The notes below the pieces were generated by a model, which searched no databases, was not told the origin of the DNA, and saw only the letters and a list, made by a program, of their open reading frames with translations. From positions 2,732,622 through 2,796,621 of the forward strand of contig OU015525.1 of assembly GCA_907165065.1 (NCBI GenBank): a stretch of DNA of 64,000 nucleotides, given 5' to 3'. Positions 33,901-46,434 of the stretch are shown one piece after another. This DNA comes from Caprimulgus europaeus (lineage: Eukaryota; Chordata; Aves; Caprimulgiformes; Caprimulgidae). The translations under genes and the position numbers were made by a program. Within the stretch, counting starts at the first letter, position 1. The number at the start of each line of letters is the position of its first letter.

Positions 33901-36900
33901 TAAAAGAGATTTGGTCCATATGGACAAATTCTCACTCTCCTTTTCATTCTCAAATCAGGGGATCACATGCCTAGTGCCTCCTGGGGCTTGTCTCTGGTCT
34001 GGGCTGACTTAAAACTAGTCCAGAACATCACCAGAGAGAGATTTTCAGGGAAAAACATTTGAAAAACATTCCAAAGGATTTGTTTTCAATGCTTGAAGAG
34101 GAAATGTGGAAGTCTTATTTGGGTCTGACAAGCTGTTGGCTCAGAAAAATCATATATTTTTTGAACTGTTAACATGAGTCTCTGCGAAGATGTGCTTGCT
34201 CTCCAACTCATGTGGCATCCTCTTTGTAAGAGGAACTTCTTAACCAAGCAACCTTGCTCAAGGGAGCATGATGTTGTGCATCAACGCAGCAAGAGGGAAG
34301 GGTGTGAAGGTGTCCTGCTATGGTGACTGGTTATCCCTGGGCAGTCTGTCCCTGGTGTTAGTATGGTAATGTCCAAAGCTTCACAAAGTTGACTTTCACC
34401 TTAACAAAACTAACCTCTGTGGAAGGCAACTTGATTAACTCCATCTTGGGAACCCCTCAGATGAAATCCTCTCCTTCTCCTTTCCTTTACAAGGAAAGAA
34501 ATAAAACTAACGTGGAAATAAACAACCAACTACACTAATGATGACTTTATCTTAAGTCACATAATTAATAGAAAGTATCTTACTCACATTTTATCCTCCC
34601 TGAATAAAAGCTAATCAAAAGAGAAGACAGTTTTGTTTTGTTTTGATATGTTTTGTTTTGTTTTGTTTTAAAAGGAAGAGAGGCAAGTGGATAAATAATA
34701 GTTAATCACATGAAGAATGAAAGAAAAATGAAAGGACAGTTCTGAAAAGTAAGGAAAGCTTCCAAAACCTATTAAGGAATGCTTGGACTCTGAAGGCCTT
34801 TGCATATGAAGCTGTATAGAGCCTCTATCTCTTGATCTGAGTCATGTCTCTAGCCCAAACTTAATATGTTTTCTCTCTGAGGCAGCAGTGTATTTCCAGG
34901 AAGATTTCTTCACCAATCCCAAGTACAACTTATTTTCTTCCAGCACACTTACTCCTCCAAGCAGTTTGTAAATAAGGGGAGAAAATGTCTTCCTGCAGCA
35001 GATACAAAGACTTGGAAGGGATGCAGAACTGTCCACATTTAGTGGTGGGTCAGCTGAAGCCAAACCCATCTCTCTTTAGGTTTACTCCTTTACTCACCAA
35101 CACAGAGAAAATGCCAAGTGCTTCTGTTCCTGGCAGCACAGCCAACAATCGTGATTCCTGGGAGCTGAAAATAGGCTGATGCTGGCAGCAGCTGATGCTT
35201 TTGCTCACAGTTCCCAACTGAGTGGGATACCTATAGAAAGCAGATGGCCAAGGAGGAACTCCAGCAATTCGCTACAGAACAGCTAAAAGTCCCCTTCTCC
35301 CACTGCTCTGAGAGCTCATGATTTCATGACACCTAGTGGGCAAGCCAGGCACAGTGACTTGTGTGGAAAGAAATCCTTCGAAACACACCAAATAAACTGG
35401 GCTCAAAGAAAGACAGGCATGGAATTAAACAAGCATTGTCATACGAATCCCCAGGGAAAAAACAAAACAAAACAAAACCAAAAACCCCCAGATTTTTCCC
35501 CTTTGTAGGAGTCCAACCTCAGTAATCACTCCAGGTAGAGGTGGAGACAGGGAAGGAGAGCAACATTAAAGAGAGGGCAGGTGATTTGCAAAACATCAGG
35601 CATCAAGTTATTTTGATAGATCCAAGGATACAAGCAAAACTGTCAGGTTTCAGCTTTATCCCTCTTCATCAGTCTGTCCTGCCCCTTGGTTGGAAGGAAA
35701 ACTGAGTTCTCTGATCAGGGATATCACCCACAAGTGCCAAAGAAAGTAGAAAAGTTCCTAAGAGAGACTTATGGACCTGTTTTACATAATCAGAGAGGGA
35801 AACCAGGAGTGTTACCTTACAGACAAAGTGTGACATTGGAACATGCCACCAAAAAGTGCAATGTCACTGCATAGAGCATCAGAAATAAAGAATTAACATC
35901 ACTTGCCCAGTCATAGGTTTGTAAACCATTTTAGATCCAACTGCCTTAGTTTAGATGATTTCCTTAGGATGAGGTGCCTTGTTTCCTAAAAGTGCCTAAT
36001 TTTTTCAATTTCCTTGAAATAACCTATGTCTAGACATTTATGTGGATGTATATGCCAACATCTTGCCAGATGGACAAGAGCATCCAGATGGACCTCTATG
36101 GACCAGAGCATCCAAACCTACCTGCTTAAGATCTCTGCATGGTTTAGCACAGGGTCAAGCTATCTTTTGCTGAGCTGTTTACTGAACACAATAAATGGAA
36201 AAGAAAATGTCTGAATGCAAGATGGATTTGCAGGTCTGTGGTCCTCCAGTGTTTTGCAGTGGAGAGGAGGGTGAGAGCCTAACCCTGATGCTGCCAGTTG
36301 AGGCTTATTCTTAGCAGAGTAAATCAGCAGTTTTGCAGACTTTTGAAGACATGAAGGATGAAACTAGTGATGAGGTAATGCCAGGAAGTGAGAGAGGTCC
36401 AGTTTGATTCTTCAAGGACCCAACTGTGTGGACATCACATCCTGCTCTTTCTTTTTTCTGTCTTCTTTTATCCCTGTGAATGTCTCTAAATACACTCTCT
36501 CCCTTCCCAGTGGCTTTAATATATATCCAGCCTCTTTCCTTTCCTGCTCATTTATCCCATTCTTCATGCCCCTATAAGGACTTAAGAGCAAAGAGAATTT
36601 ATTCAAGTTGCAAAAGAGAATTTTTTACCTCTACCCAAAGGTTTCCCCCAAACTAACTAATTGAAAGAATCCCAGGAGCTCCTGTTTGCTTTCAGAGATC
36701 ACCTCAATGATTGTTGCTGTGTTCTCTTTGCTTTCTGAACCTGGCTCTTCCTTCCCAGAGCTATTCCAAACTGTCTGAGTTGTAGAGAAAAAGAAAAAAA
36801 AAATAAACAAAATATCTTCCTCCTTTGAGCCAAACACAAATTAGGCAACAGTGCAGACAGAAATGCTTACTAATCCAGGGGAGAGTGGATTTGTAATCTA

Positions 36901-39900
36901 AATTACTGTGGAATAAAAGCATCATCCTCACTCTGATCTCTAATTTAAACATTGTCTCCTGTTCTTCTTCCCTTTTTGTTTGTCTAATTCAGTTGCCTTT
37001 GGTCTAAGGGCAAGGAAATCTCATTTGTGTATTTTAAAGGATATTAATTACAAGTCTTTTCACTTCAAGCCCTGATACTCCAGCACTGACTAGGAGCCTC
37101 AGTCTGACTGAAGTCCTGATTCCTCCGAGGGTCGTTAATTATTGAGCCTATTGAACTATCCCTGAACATAATGAGCTCAGGAATGAGAAATGCCTCCCCT
37201 GAGGGTAGAGCTGGAAGGAGAGGAGTAGTGGGAAGGGGATGAGCCACACCACAGCAACCCCAGTTTAGGAGCAAGTGTGACTGTGAGAGGGACAGAACAA
37301 GTATCCTGGTGGACTATTAGGGTTTACTGAAGCACCCCAATCCTGTCCTAGGTTGCCTTTCCCACAAAGATTGGAGTCACTATATTCAGGGCTACAGCCA
37401 ACATCACTTTTTGGCTTTGTGCACAACTGCCATGGCAGAGGACTGATGAAATATTAACATAAAGTCCCTCGAGCATCTGTTTTCTCACCCAGGCCTTCTG
37501 CTGCACTGATGGGTGAAATGTAGGATCCTATTTGTCCCATAAATTAGCCCAAGGTAAATATTTTCAGTCTTCAATGTGCAGTCATGGACTGTTCTCATCA
37601 CTGTATCTGTGGTGTTGGTGGTCTCATGCACTGTTTCAGATGTGGTGGCCCCCATTCTAGTGCTGGTGGCTATTTGTTAACTAACCTGTTGTATCACCTT
37701 ATGTCAACAGCCACCTCTAGTGAAGTGTTATATCTGTCCAGAACCTCTGAAAAATTTGCCCAGAGAAGAACTAACTTTCTTACTTATTTTCCTTTGGAGC
37801 AGGTCAGCCATCTTAGGCTTTCCGGGCTCCACTGTAAGGTGAAGAATGGGCTTGAGAGAAGGTTTAAGCCTCACCAAAATATTTCAATTTTTCATCCATA
37901 TATCTGGGGTTTTACTGCAGTTACTCAGGTACAGACGTTACATTTGGGCTGGTCTATTAAAAATTGCCAGCTTTGTTCTCCAGCTCTAAGGACCACACAG
38001 AATGTCCTATATTAAACTCCTTTTCCCCAAAAAACAGGATGATCATGTAAAAATTTCCTTAGCTCATCATGGCAAAAAAGATGGAATGGGCCACTCCAAC
38101 AATACCATAGGGTGGAAGAATGATTTCTACACTTTGACAACATCATCTGAGCTGCTTTTACAAAGCAAAGCTTCAGATGAGCTTACAGTCTGCTTGGCTC
38201 TGCTTGGTCCATCCAAACCATATGAATGAATTCCTGGGCTCATTCTGTGGTATTGAAAAATATTGAAGTTCTCACCTTTCTGGAGAGTTCCCTGGTTGTG
38301 ATTATTAAATACTGCAGTCAATGCTGGTACAGAGTGGATGAGACCTCAGTCTCTCCTTAAGAAACTGCCCCTCTCTGAAAAGTTCACTTTCAGAGCCTTG
38401 CTCAGTGCCATTTGGAAGATAGACCAAGGCAGGAGATGTCTTAAGAAGTTATCCAGTCAATCCCTAAGTAAGATAGGATCCATTCTTCCTGTGCTCCACT
38501 CTCCTCATTATTAAAAACTTTTTTCCTGGAGATGCAGGGTTTTTGGTGTCAACGACTTCTGCCAAGTCTCCTCCAGAAGATGGCATGAGGCAGGACTTGC
38601 TCTGCAATGTGTCTGCCCTCTGGCACTGACAATAAACACTGTATGTTATTTACAGAGGTTAGTTGTGGCAGCACAGAGAAAGCTGAGGGACATTTGTATG
38701 GCTGTCTGTGAAGAGCAGTTAAATTAAAAGCTCTGCTGTGTTTTATTTATGACATGTTTCCAGATGTCATGCACAGAAATAATTTGCTTAATAAATAATA
38801 CAAATAAACAGACATCCAAAGGGTCTTGTGCTAGCAGCCTAGACAGCCACACACTAAGTGACAACCTGCCAGAAAGCTGGAAGCTTTTGAGCAGTTTTCT
38901 TCTCGAGGTCTTCATCAAGATGTTAAGGTAATGAGTGACTAAGGAATGGGCTATTCTTCTTCAGAGACTCTTCAAGTATTACAGTGGCCAGTGAAGAGCA
39001 CATTATACTCAGTGTTAGAAGACATGGTTTCAGTCTTTTTTGGTACTGGACTTCACCTTGGGAAGGTTATTAATGGTACAAAGAATTGGAAGTTTTCAAT
39101 TTATGTTTGAGCTAACCTCCTAGAGTTCTCTATTGTCATTGCAGAAGTGGTCTATTAAGTCAATTATTTGGCCTGATCATAAGTTCCTGGCACTATTTTA
39201 GGTGCCTCAAAGTGTCCCACATGGGCTGTAGGAGGGAATGGGTCTGCTCATGGTTCTCTGTCCCATTGACCTGCAATATGTAGATATTAGACATAGGAGG
39301 TTACTTAAAGATTTAGTCAATGCTGGTACCCGGGCAACCACATCACACTCAGTAGACTGTAGAGATTTATCTCATCCTAAACCAGTCATGGACTTTGTCA
39401 GGTGATTCCTAACCTAAACTCCATTCACTTTGTTGATTGGATTGTCTTTAACTATAATGAGAATGAAGATAATTAACCAAATGGAGACAACTAAGTTACA
39501 AACACCCAAAGCTGTACAGATGAATCCTACACTTTGTCTATGCCTCAGTTTCTTAGCATTAAGAGGAGATTGATAACACTTTCTTATCTTGTAAGGCTAA
39601 ATAAAAATGTCAAGGTATTCAATACTAGGAGAATGAGATCAACATGTGATAGGTTTCTCCTCTCATGGCTTCATGAATTGAAATGACTAGTTGGGAGAAC
39701 ACCCCAGGTCTCTCTAATATTAGGCAGATAGGAAGGTAATTCAGGCATTTCTTCCTCCTCACATACTCACCCTGGATGATGAGTTTTTATTCCCTTCTCT
39801 CCCTTCAGAGAGGACACTATTTTTCCATCCATATGGATGAAGAAGGAGTCATCAGTAAGCAGAGTGACAATAGTAAATGGATAATAAATGTTTTTACATG

Positions 39901-40019
39901 AACTGTTTCAGCTATTGCTGTAGGAAAATCGTTCCAGGGGACAACAGTAGCAGCACAAAGGAATTTGTAATTTTCATGAGTGCGTGTCAGCAATGCATGA
40001 TGCACATTTGCTGAGTGTG
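30965..40019. other. Long unique intergenic stretch, almost repeat-free
   Basis: About 9 kb in which I recognise no CR1 and only short low-complexity runs: TA-rich 31680-31705, (TTTTG)n 34631-34669, and AAAAC 35458-35478. The longest frame outside repeats in this stretch is 37584-38015 plus (143 codons). It has no recognisable domain, and I do not call it a gene. No splice-flanked exon, tRNA or other RNA gene was identified. Confidence 0.5.
34631..34669. repeat. (TTTTG)n short tandem repeat
   Basis: About eight TTTTG units with a central ATATG interruption. Confidence 0.9.
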
Positions 40020-40646
40020 AGCTGACAGTGAACACTTGCAGGCCAGAAGGCCAATACCCTTGTCCTGGGCTGCACCCAGAGCAGCGTGGGCAGCAGGGCC
40101 AGGGAGGGGATTCTGCCCCTCTGCTCCGCTCTCCTGAGACCCCACCTGCAGTGCTGCCTCCAGTGCTGGGGCCACCATCATCAGAAGGGCATGGACCTGC
40201 TGGGGGGAGTTCAGAGGAGGCCACGAGGATGATCTGAGGGCTGGAGCAGCTCTGCTGTGAGGACTTGCTGAGAGAGTTGGGGCTGTTCAGCCTGGAGAAG
40301 AGAAGGCTCCAAGGAGACCTTCTAGTGGACTCCCAGTACCTGAAGGGGCTCCAGGAAAGCTGGGGAGGGACTTTGGCCAAGGGCAGGAAGTGACAGAACA
40401 AGGGGTGATGGCTTTAAACTTTACATGAGATCTGAGGAAGAAATTATTTACTGTGAGGGTGGTCGGACCCTGTCCCAGGTTGGCCAGAGAAGCTGTGGCT
40501 GCTCCTCCCTGGAAGTGTTCTCGGCCAGGTTGGATGAGGCTTTGAGCAACCTGGTCTAGTGGAAGGTGTCCCTGCTGCTGGCACGGGGGGTTGGAACTGG
40601 ATGATCTTTAAGGTCCCTTCCAACCCAAACCATTCTATGATTCAAT
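40020..40646 (+). mobile_element. CR1 LINE, ~625 bp 3' part, GC-rich subfamily
   Basis: Plus-strand copy from 'cttgcaggccagaaggccaa' through 'agggccagggaggggattct', 'gttggggctgttcagcctgg' and 'aggctttgagcaacctggtc' to 'ggatgatctttaaggtccct' and the 3' terminal 'cattctatgattcaatg'. The C-terminal coding region is shifted by small indels, so no long sense frame survives. The minus frame 39817-40401 (194 codons) is an antisense shadow. Confidence 0.94.
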
Positions 40647-41011
40647 GTCGTGGACCCCAAAACAAAAACATGTGAACACTGTGCCAGGAAGAATTTAAAT
40701 GCTTCTGTGGAGGAGGAAAAAGGAGCGCGGGACAGAATAAGGAGAGAGGTTGAGGGGAAATCTTGGAAGAAAAGGATGGCAGAGAGAAAGTTGGGAGAAT
40801 GGAGAAAAGGAGGATGGGATTTTTTTGTTTAACATTTGATGTCTACTGTATAGCCTTTCTGCCTCTGTTTAGCTCAAGCTAAATATCTACAGTTTCAAAA
40901 ATGAAGGGCTATTCAGTGCAACCGGTGAATTTTATTTCCAAAATTCAGTGTTCACTGTCTATAAAAGAAGCTTTTAGTGACTATTTCAGGTGGAGACCTC
41001 TATATAAATCT
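40647..41011. other. Unique spacer, no gene seen
   Basis: A purine-rich start (40690-40830) and then ordinary sequence between two CR1s. Nothing is recognised. Confidence 0.5.
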
Positions 41012-41503
41012 TCAGAATAATTTAGGTTGGATATCACCTTAATAGTTTGGATATCACTGAGGTATCTGTTCTAAAACCCTGTTCCAAGCAGGGCCAAACA
41101 CTCAGGTGCCCAATGACTTTTCCAGACAAATTTTTAATATCTCCAAGGATGGAGACTCTACAGTCTCTCTGGATAATCTGTCCCATTGTTTGACTGTCCC
41201 CAGTATGAAGTGCTTTTCACCCTCAGTTACCTGATCTGAATCTCCCTTACCCTTGTTACTGCTTCAGTTTGCTGCCTCCTGTTGGTTTGCTGTGGGGAGA
41301 AGAGTTGGGATCCATCTTCTCTGCATCCCCTCCTTAGATATTTTCATCCAGTAATAAGATCTCCCTCCACTTTTTGAATGAACAAGCCTTCTTCTCCCAG
41401 CTTCCCCTTATGTATCCTGTGGTCTAATTCCCCCAACCATCCTGGTTGACCCATTCCAATATGGCAGTGTCTTTGTTGAGCTGGAGAGTCCCAAATAGGA
41501 CAT
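41012..41503 (-). mobile_element. Old CR1 LINE 3' region
   Basis: Diverged minus-strand CR1. 'ttaatatctccaaggatgga', 'gagactctacagtctctctg', 'agaagagttgggatccatct' and 'gttgagctggagagtcccaa' lie in canonical order. The 3' terminus is blurred, with a partial 'tttggatatcac' duplication at 41029-41058. It is similar in decay to the 22226-22722 copy. Confidence 0.83.
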
Positions 41504-42772
41504 GTTATGTGTATTCCTTATTCAATCCATAATCAGCATTATGTCAGTAACGTACCCAGGCCTTTCCAGGGTTACTCATATTCACCCTGAGTAAGGACTG
41601 TGACAGTAGAATATGACCAGTTCCTGGTGTCTTCCTTGGCCTTCTGGCCCTTCTCTAATGCTTGGCAATGAATGGTGGCTTCTGTTGATGGTGTCATCAG
41701 AAAGGCTAAACACCCTTTTAAATATGTTTATGATAAATAATTTGATGGTGGTATTGCTAGTCACTTTAATACATGTTCATTATCACTTGGCCCCTCTAAT
41801 ATAGGTTAAAATCAGAATGAATTGAAATTAATGGATGGTTTAAGTACCATTCATCACCGATCAGCAGAAGCCACAGGATGTGTCAGAAGCAGTTTCCTTC
41901 ACACCATGAAAGAGAGAGAAGAGAAAGTTCACTCTTTAAAATTCCACTTCAGTATACTTAAAAGCCAGATTAGAAAGAAATAAATAGGTGTTTTCTTTCT
42001 CAGCTTGAAACCTGAATGCAGAACAAAATAATTTGTTTTCATATTTGAAGGTACAGCCCACTGAGTTATTCAGTAATCAAGACACATTTGCTGTTTTTCT
42101 TTTACTTCCATGGATATATGGATATATGTAAGTGTGTGCATATATATACTGCCTTAAATCAATCTAGTGATAAAGGAGTTGTCAAAACTTCAGCTATGCT
42201 CTGTTCCTGAACTGCCATATACAGGAGGTGATAGCCTGACTCCACTGACGTCAATCCATGCTTCTGCAGTGGCTTCAAAGGAACAGATATCTGCTTTAGT
42301 GTGCACTCAGGGAAGAAGAAATGCTGTCTATTCCCCAGTGGGACAGAAGCAGGCACATTCATGTTGCTCTTTCAACCATTCTGAAGTATCCAGGCTGTTT
42401 GTTTATCCCAAGCTTGGCTAACTCCAATCCATGACAACTGGTCCAGGAGAACTCACAGTGTTTTTCACACAGCTCCTCTACCAAACTTTCTTTTTCTGAC
42501 CAGTGAAGGGTGAATATCTTCTTCTCTGGGTGATTAAAAAACAGAGACAAGAAGAAAAAACAATGTCAAGATGAAAGCTCAAGATGATGGAAGAAATTCC
42601 TGCTGCTGTTACATTATGTTTCTGTAATTAACTGTCTGTATGCTATAGACCTTTGTCTTAAGGGGGAAAATAGTCAAGTCAGCCCATGGATTTGTCCTGC
42701 TTTGATATGGATATCAGAGCATCTCATCTTCTCCTATTTGCTCTGGCAGTGACTCCAGGGAGGAAGAAAATA
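41504..42772. other. Unique intergenic sequence, no gene seen
   Basis: About 1.3 kb, AT-rich, with a small 'atggatatatggatatatg' run at ~42110. No gene or repeat was recognised. Confidence 0.5.
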
Positions 42773-43069
42773 TTCATAGAATCAAAGAATGGTGTAAGTT
42801 GAAAGGGACCTTAAAGATCATTTAGTACCAACCCCCCTGTCTTGAGCAAGGACACCTTCCACTAGACCAAGTTGCTCAAAGCATCATCCAGCCTGGCCTT
42901 GAACACTTTCAGGGAGGAGCACCCACAGCTTCTGTGGGCAACATGGACCAGTGTTTCACCACCCTCACAGTGAAGAATTTCTTCCTAATATCTAATCTGA
43001 ATCTACTTTCATCCAGTTTATAACCATTGCCCCTTGTTCTATCACTACTTGCCCTTGTAAAAAGCTAAG
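42773..43069 (-). mobile_element. CR1 LINE 3' end, 5'-truncated
   Basis: The 3' terminus at the left (tcatagaatcaaagaatggt) is followed by 'gggaccttaaagatcattta', 'gacaccttccactagaccaa' and 'cctcacagtgaagaatttct', up to 'ccattgccccttgttctatc'. It stops where an unrelated, internal CR1 fragment begins, so it probably inserted into or beside that older element. Confidence 0.93.
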
Positions 43070-43076
43070 ATTCATA

Positions 43077-43330
43077 GAAGACTACCAGATTGGTCAGGCA
43101 TGATTTGCCATTGGTGAAGCCCTGTTGGCTGTCAACAATCACCTCCTCACTTCCCATGTGCCTTAGCATACTTTCCAGGAGGATCTGCTCCATGATCTTG
43201 CCAGGCTCAGAGGTGAGACTGACAGTTCCTTGGATCTTCCTTGTTCCCCTTTTTAAAAGTGAGGGTTATATTTCCCCTTGTCCAGTCTGTGGGAACTTCA
43301 CCAGACTGCCTGGACTTCTCAAATATGATG
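43077..43330 (-). mobile_element. Outer CR1 LINE, RT region, left part
   Basis: Same internal region and subfamily as 4850-5115: 'accagattggtcaggcatga', 'ccatgtgccttagcatactt', 'tgctccatgatcttgccagg' and 'ttcaccagactgcctggact', up to 'aaatatgatg'. The sequence then breaks and resumes at about 43877 after another CR1 piece. Confidence 0.9.
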
Positions 43331-43876
43331 GAAGTTTGTCTGGAACTTCTGGTGTTCCAGTTTGTGCCCATTGCCCCTTGTCCTGTCACTGGGCACCACC
43401 CAGAAGAGCCCGGCCCCACCCATTTGGCCCCCACATTTCAGATATTTATAGACATTGATCAGATCCCCTCTCAGGCTGCTCTTCTCCAGGCTGAACAGTC
43501 CCAGCTCTCTCAGCCTCTCCTCACACAGGAGATGCTCCAGGCCCCTCAGCATCTTTGTGGCCTCTGCTGGACTCTCTCCAGAAGATCCCTGTCCCTCTTG
43601 AACTGAGGAGCCCAGAACTGGACACAATACTCCAGATGTGGCCTCACCAGGGCAGAGTAGAGGAGGAGGAGAACCTCCCTGGACCTGCTGGCCACGCTCT
43701 TTTTAGTGCACCTCAGGATATTGTTGGCCTTCCTGGCCACAAGGACACACTGCTGACTCATGGCCAACCTGCTGTCCACCAGCACACCCAGGTCCTTTTT
43801 CTCAGAGCTCCCTTCCAAAACGTCAGCTTCTAACCTGTCCTGCTGCATGCTGTTATTCCTCCCCAAGTGAAGGACT
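43331..43876 (-). mobile_element. Inner CR1 LINE fragment nested in an outer CR1, lacking its 3' end
   Basis: Minus-strand CR1 from 'gtttgtctggaacttctggt' through 'ggctgctcttctccaggctg', 'cttgaactgaggagcccaga' and 'aggtcctttttctcagagct' to 'ctccccaagtgaaggac'. The minus frames 43546-43866 and 43319-43627 are well-preserved ORF2 C-terminal sequence. The terminal ~200 bp of the 3' end are absent, although CR1 insertions normally begin from the 3' end. It sits between two parts of the outer element that would be contiguous without it. Confidence 0.92.
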
Positions 43877-44195
43877 TCATTGGCCAGTTCTCTCAGGACC
43901 CACTCAAGTCCCAGGTACTTGTGCCCATTCAGTTTCCTCAGATGCTCTCAAACATAATCTTTTCTACAGTGAGCAGTTCTTCATTCTCCCAGGACCTGCC
44001 TCTACCTTCTGCAACTTGGGGGATGTGAGTCAAGTGCTTGCTAGTGAAGACTGAGGCAAAAAAGTTGTTGAACACCTCATCCTTCTCCATATCCCAGGTG
44101 ACCAGGTCTCCTATTTCCTTCTGGAGGGGGCCAGCATTTTCTCTAATCTTCCTTTTGCCCCAACATACCTATAAAAGTTTTTCTTGTTGGCCTAA
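43877..44195 (-). mobile_element. Outer CR1 LINE, RT region, right part
   Basis: Continuation of the 43077-43330 element: 'cattggccagttctctcagg', 'ttcagtttcctcagatgctc', 'tgcctctaccttctgcaact' and 'cccaacatacctataaaagt'. It matches the 5130-5300 segment and extends further 5' in the element. Confidence 0.88.
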
Positions 44196-46317
44196 AATAT
44201 TATTTTCTCCAATTTAGAGCTGCAGTGTCCACGAGACTGGAGCACTTCAACAACTACCCTCACTAATCCACCAACTGCATGCCCAATGTCCATGCCTGCC
44301 TGTATCTACTACTGACTGTGTTTTAGGAAGAGTAATTTAAGATCAGCATGAAATAGTTCATAGATCATCCAACTAAGCCTAAACAAGCTGATAAATTCAC
44401 CTAGGGCTCTGAGAAATATGTCTCAAGGGTGCTGGTAGCATCAAGGCTGCACCCACAACATAGATGTGCCAAGGTGAAAAGTCTGATCTCTTTGACTACA
44501 ACTCTAGTCTGATGGGACTGAACAGCTTCCAGTTCCAGACTCCTTGTTTTATCTTCCTGGGAAGAACAAAATATCTTTTAAGGAGTGTATTAGGAAACAA
44601 TCTGGCTCCAAGAGATGAATTTTGAGTGAGAAATATTACCTGAGAAGGTGAAAGGTGAGGAACTGGTCACTTCACTCTGATGACGTAGAAATAACTTTTC
44701 TTTCTTGATACTGTCAGCATTGGCCACCAAGCAGAAAGGCTGGAAAAACAGGCTTGGAATTACTTGTGCTTCTATAATCAAGCCACATCTATGCAAAATT
44801 ACTTCTTAATGACTCATCAAACTGCACTGTTTGTCTTCTCCCGCCAACCAGCTGACTGAGAGCAGTTGTTAGACCTCAGATTCTTCCCAGGCAGCCTCTA
44901 TAAACCTTTTAATTTTAATAGCTGTTTATAAATTATATCAAAATGCAGCAGGCACCCATGGTTGTGAAATACCAGCAATTACTACGTGTAATAAATAACA
45001 AAGCATGGGATGAAAACATATATATACATTTGAAAGTGCACCTGAGGGATATTATAGTCATTGCATAATATGCTTTGACTTAATAAGAAGATGCACTTTG
45101 CGTCAAGATAGTGCTTAAACTACCTTTCCCTGACTGATTTATTAAATATAAATGTTTACACATCCAGTTTATATCCCAGGGCTAGTATGAATAATGTCAA
45201 AAACAACTTTAAGGTGGGGGAATGAATTTCACTGCCTCTGGTAAAATCCTCCTCTCACTTGTGGTGATGTAAAGCTGGCACATTTCTCCTGACCATACTA
45301 GAATGGCAATGAGTTGTCTTTGACATCAGAACCGTGCTTAATAGAGGCAAAATAGATGGATGAAAACTCAAAATGCATATTTTTTTTCATTTTACAGAGA
45401 AAATAATTAGATGTTGGAACAGCTACACAGGGAGATGATAGTTTTCCTATCGTTTGATTTCATCAAGATGTAATGACCTGAATCCCTTAAAAATGAAAGA
45501 AACATAAATTCTATATATGTGTGTATATATAAAGAGAAAGACAAAGAGACAGTTCTCAGAGGGTGACACGAAATTAAACTGATCATTCTTGTTAACCCTG
45601 AAATCTTTGTCCCTAGGCTAGACAAGGAACCTAACACTTTCCTACTTCTGTGGAAAAAGACTTCAGTTCTTCTGAAGACTTTTGAATGGATGGAGTCCAA
45701 AGCTCTCTGGAGAGATTCCCACTGATTTTGGCAGGTTTTGAATTCAATTCAGTGTCACTAAGTGGGAATTCAGAATAGGTTCACTTTGATTTATTATTGA
45801 TCTTTTAAAAATTGTGTGCTTATCTACATATTTTGGGCATACACTAGTACTTATACACTTACATGATGCCTTCCACTTCTGGATCTCAGATTACTTTACA
45901 GTTATGAATTATTGTTTCCTCTGAGGTACATACAGTGTCATTAGCTGTGCAACATTCCTCATCTTTATGTGTTAACTTGGCACAGATCTTTTTTTCTCAT
46001 GTAGTTGGCAAGATCTGAGGTTAAAGACATACTAGTGGATGTTAATCAGAATCCATATAACCCAAAATTCATCAGCTCTTTTCACAACATTTTTATTTTT
46101 AATGTTTTCCTTTAATAATTGGCTGACACTTAATATTTTTTTTTAAATACTAGGATATTGTGAGTAGTTGAACTTGTAAAACAAACATCACCAAATTTTA
46201 AATTTCAAAATTGATTAGGTTTTTTTTTTCTTATTTTAAGGAAGACAGCAATACAATTTCATAATCTTCTTTCTTTCTCTGCAGGCTCAATTAATTTAGA
46301 ACTCCTCACTTTGCCAC
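44196..46317. other. Unique AT-rich intergenic sequence with a constrained-looking block
   Basis: No gene is supported. The 44890-45165 part is non-repetitive and AT-rich with intact-looking TAAT/ATTA and 'catggttgtgaaat' words, resembling conserved non-coding DNA; see findings. A short TA run lies at ~45513-45529. Confidence 0.5.

Positions 46318-46434
<117 letters not shown>

Noticed and set aside
39817-40401. 194-codon minus-strand frame
   Set aside because: About two thirds is antisense to the CR1 at 40020-40646. The rest shows no recognisable domain.
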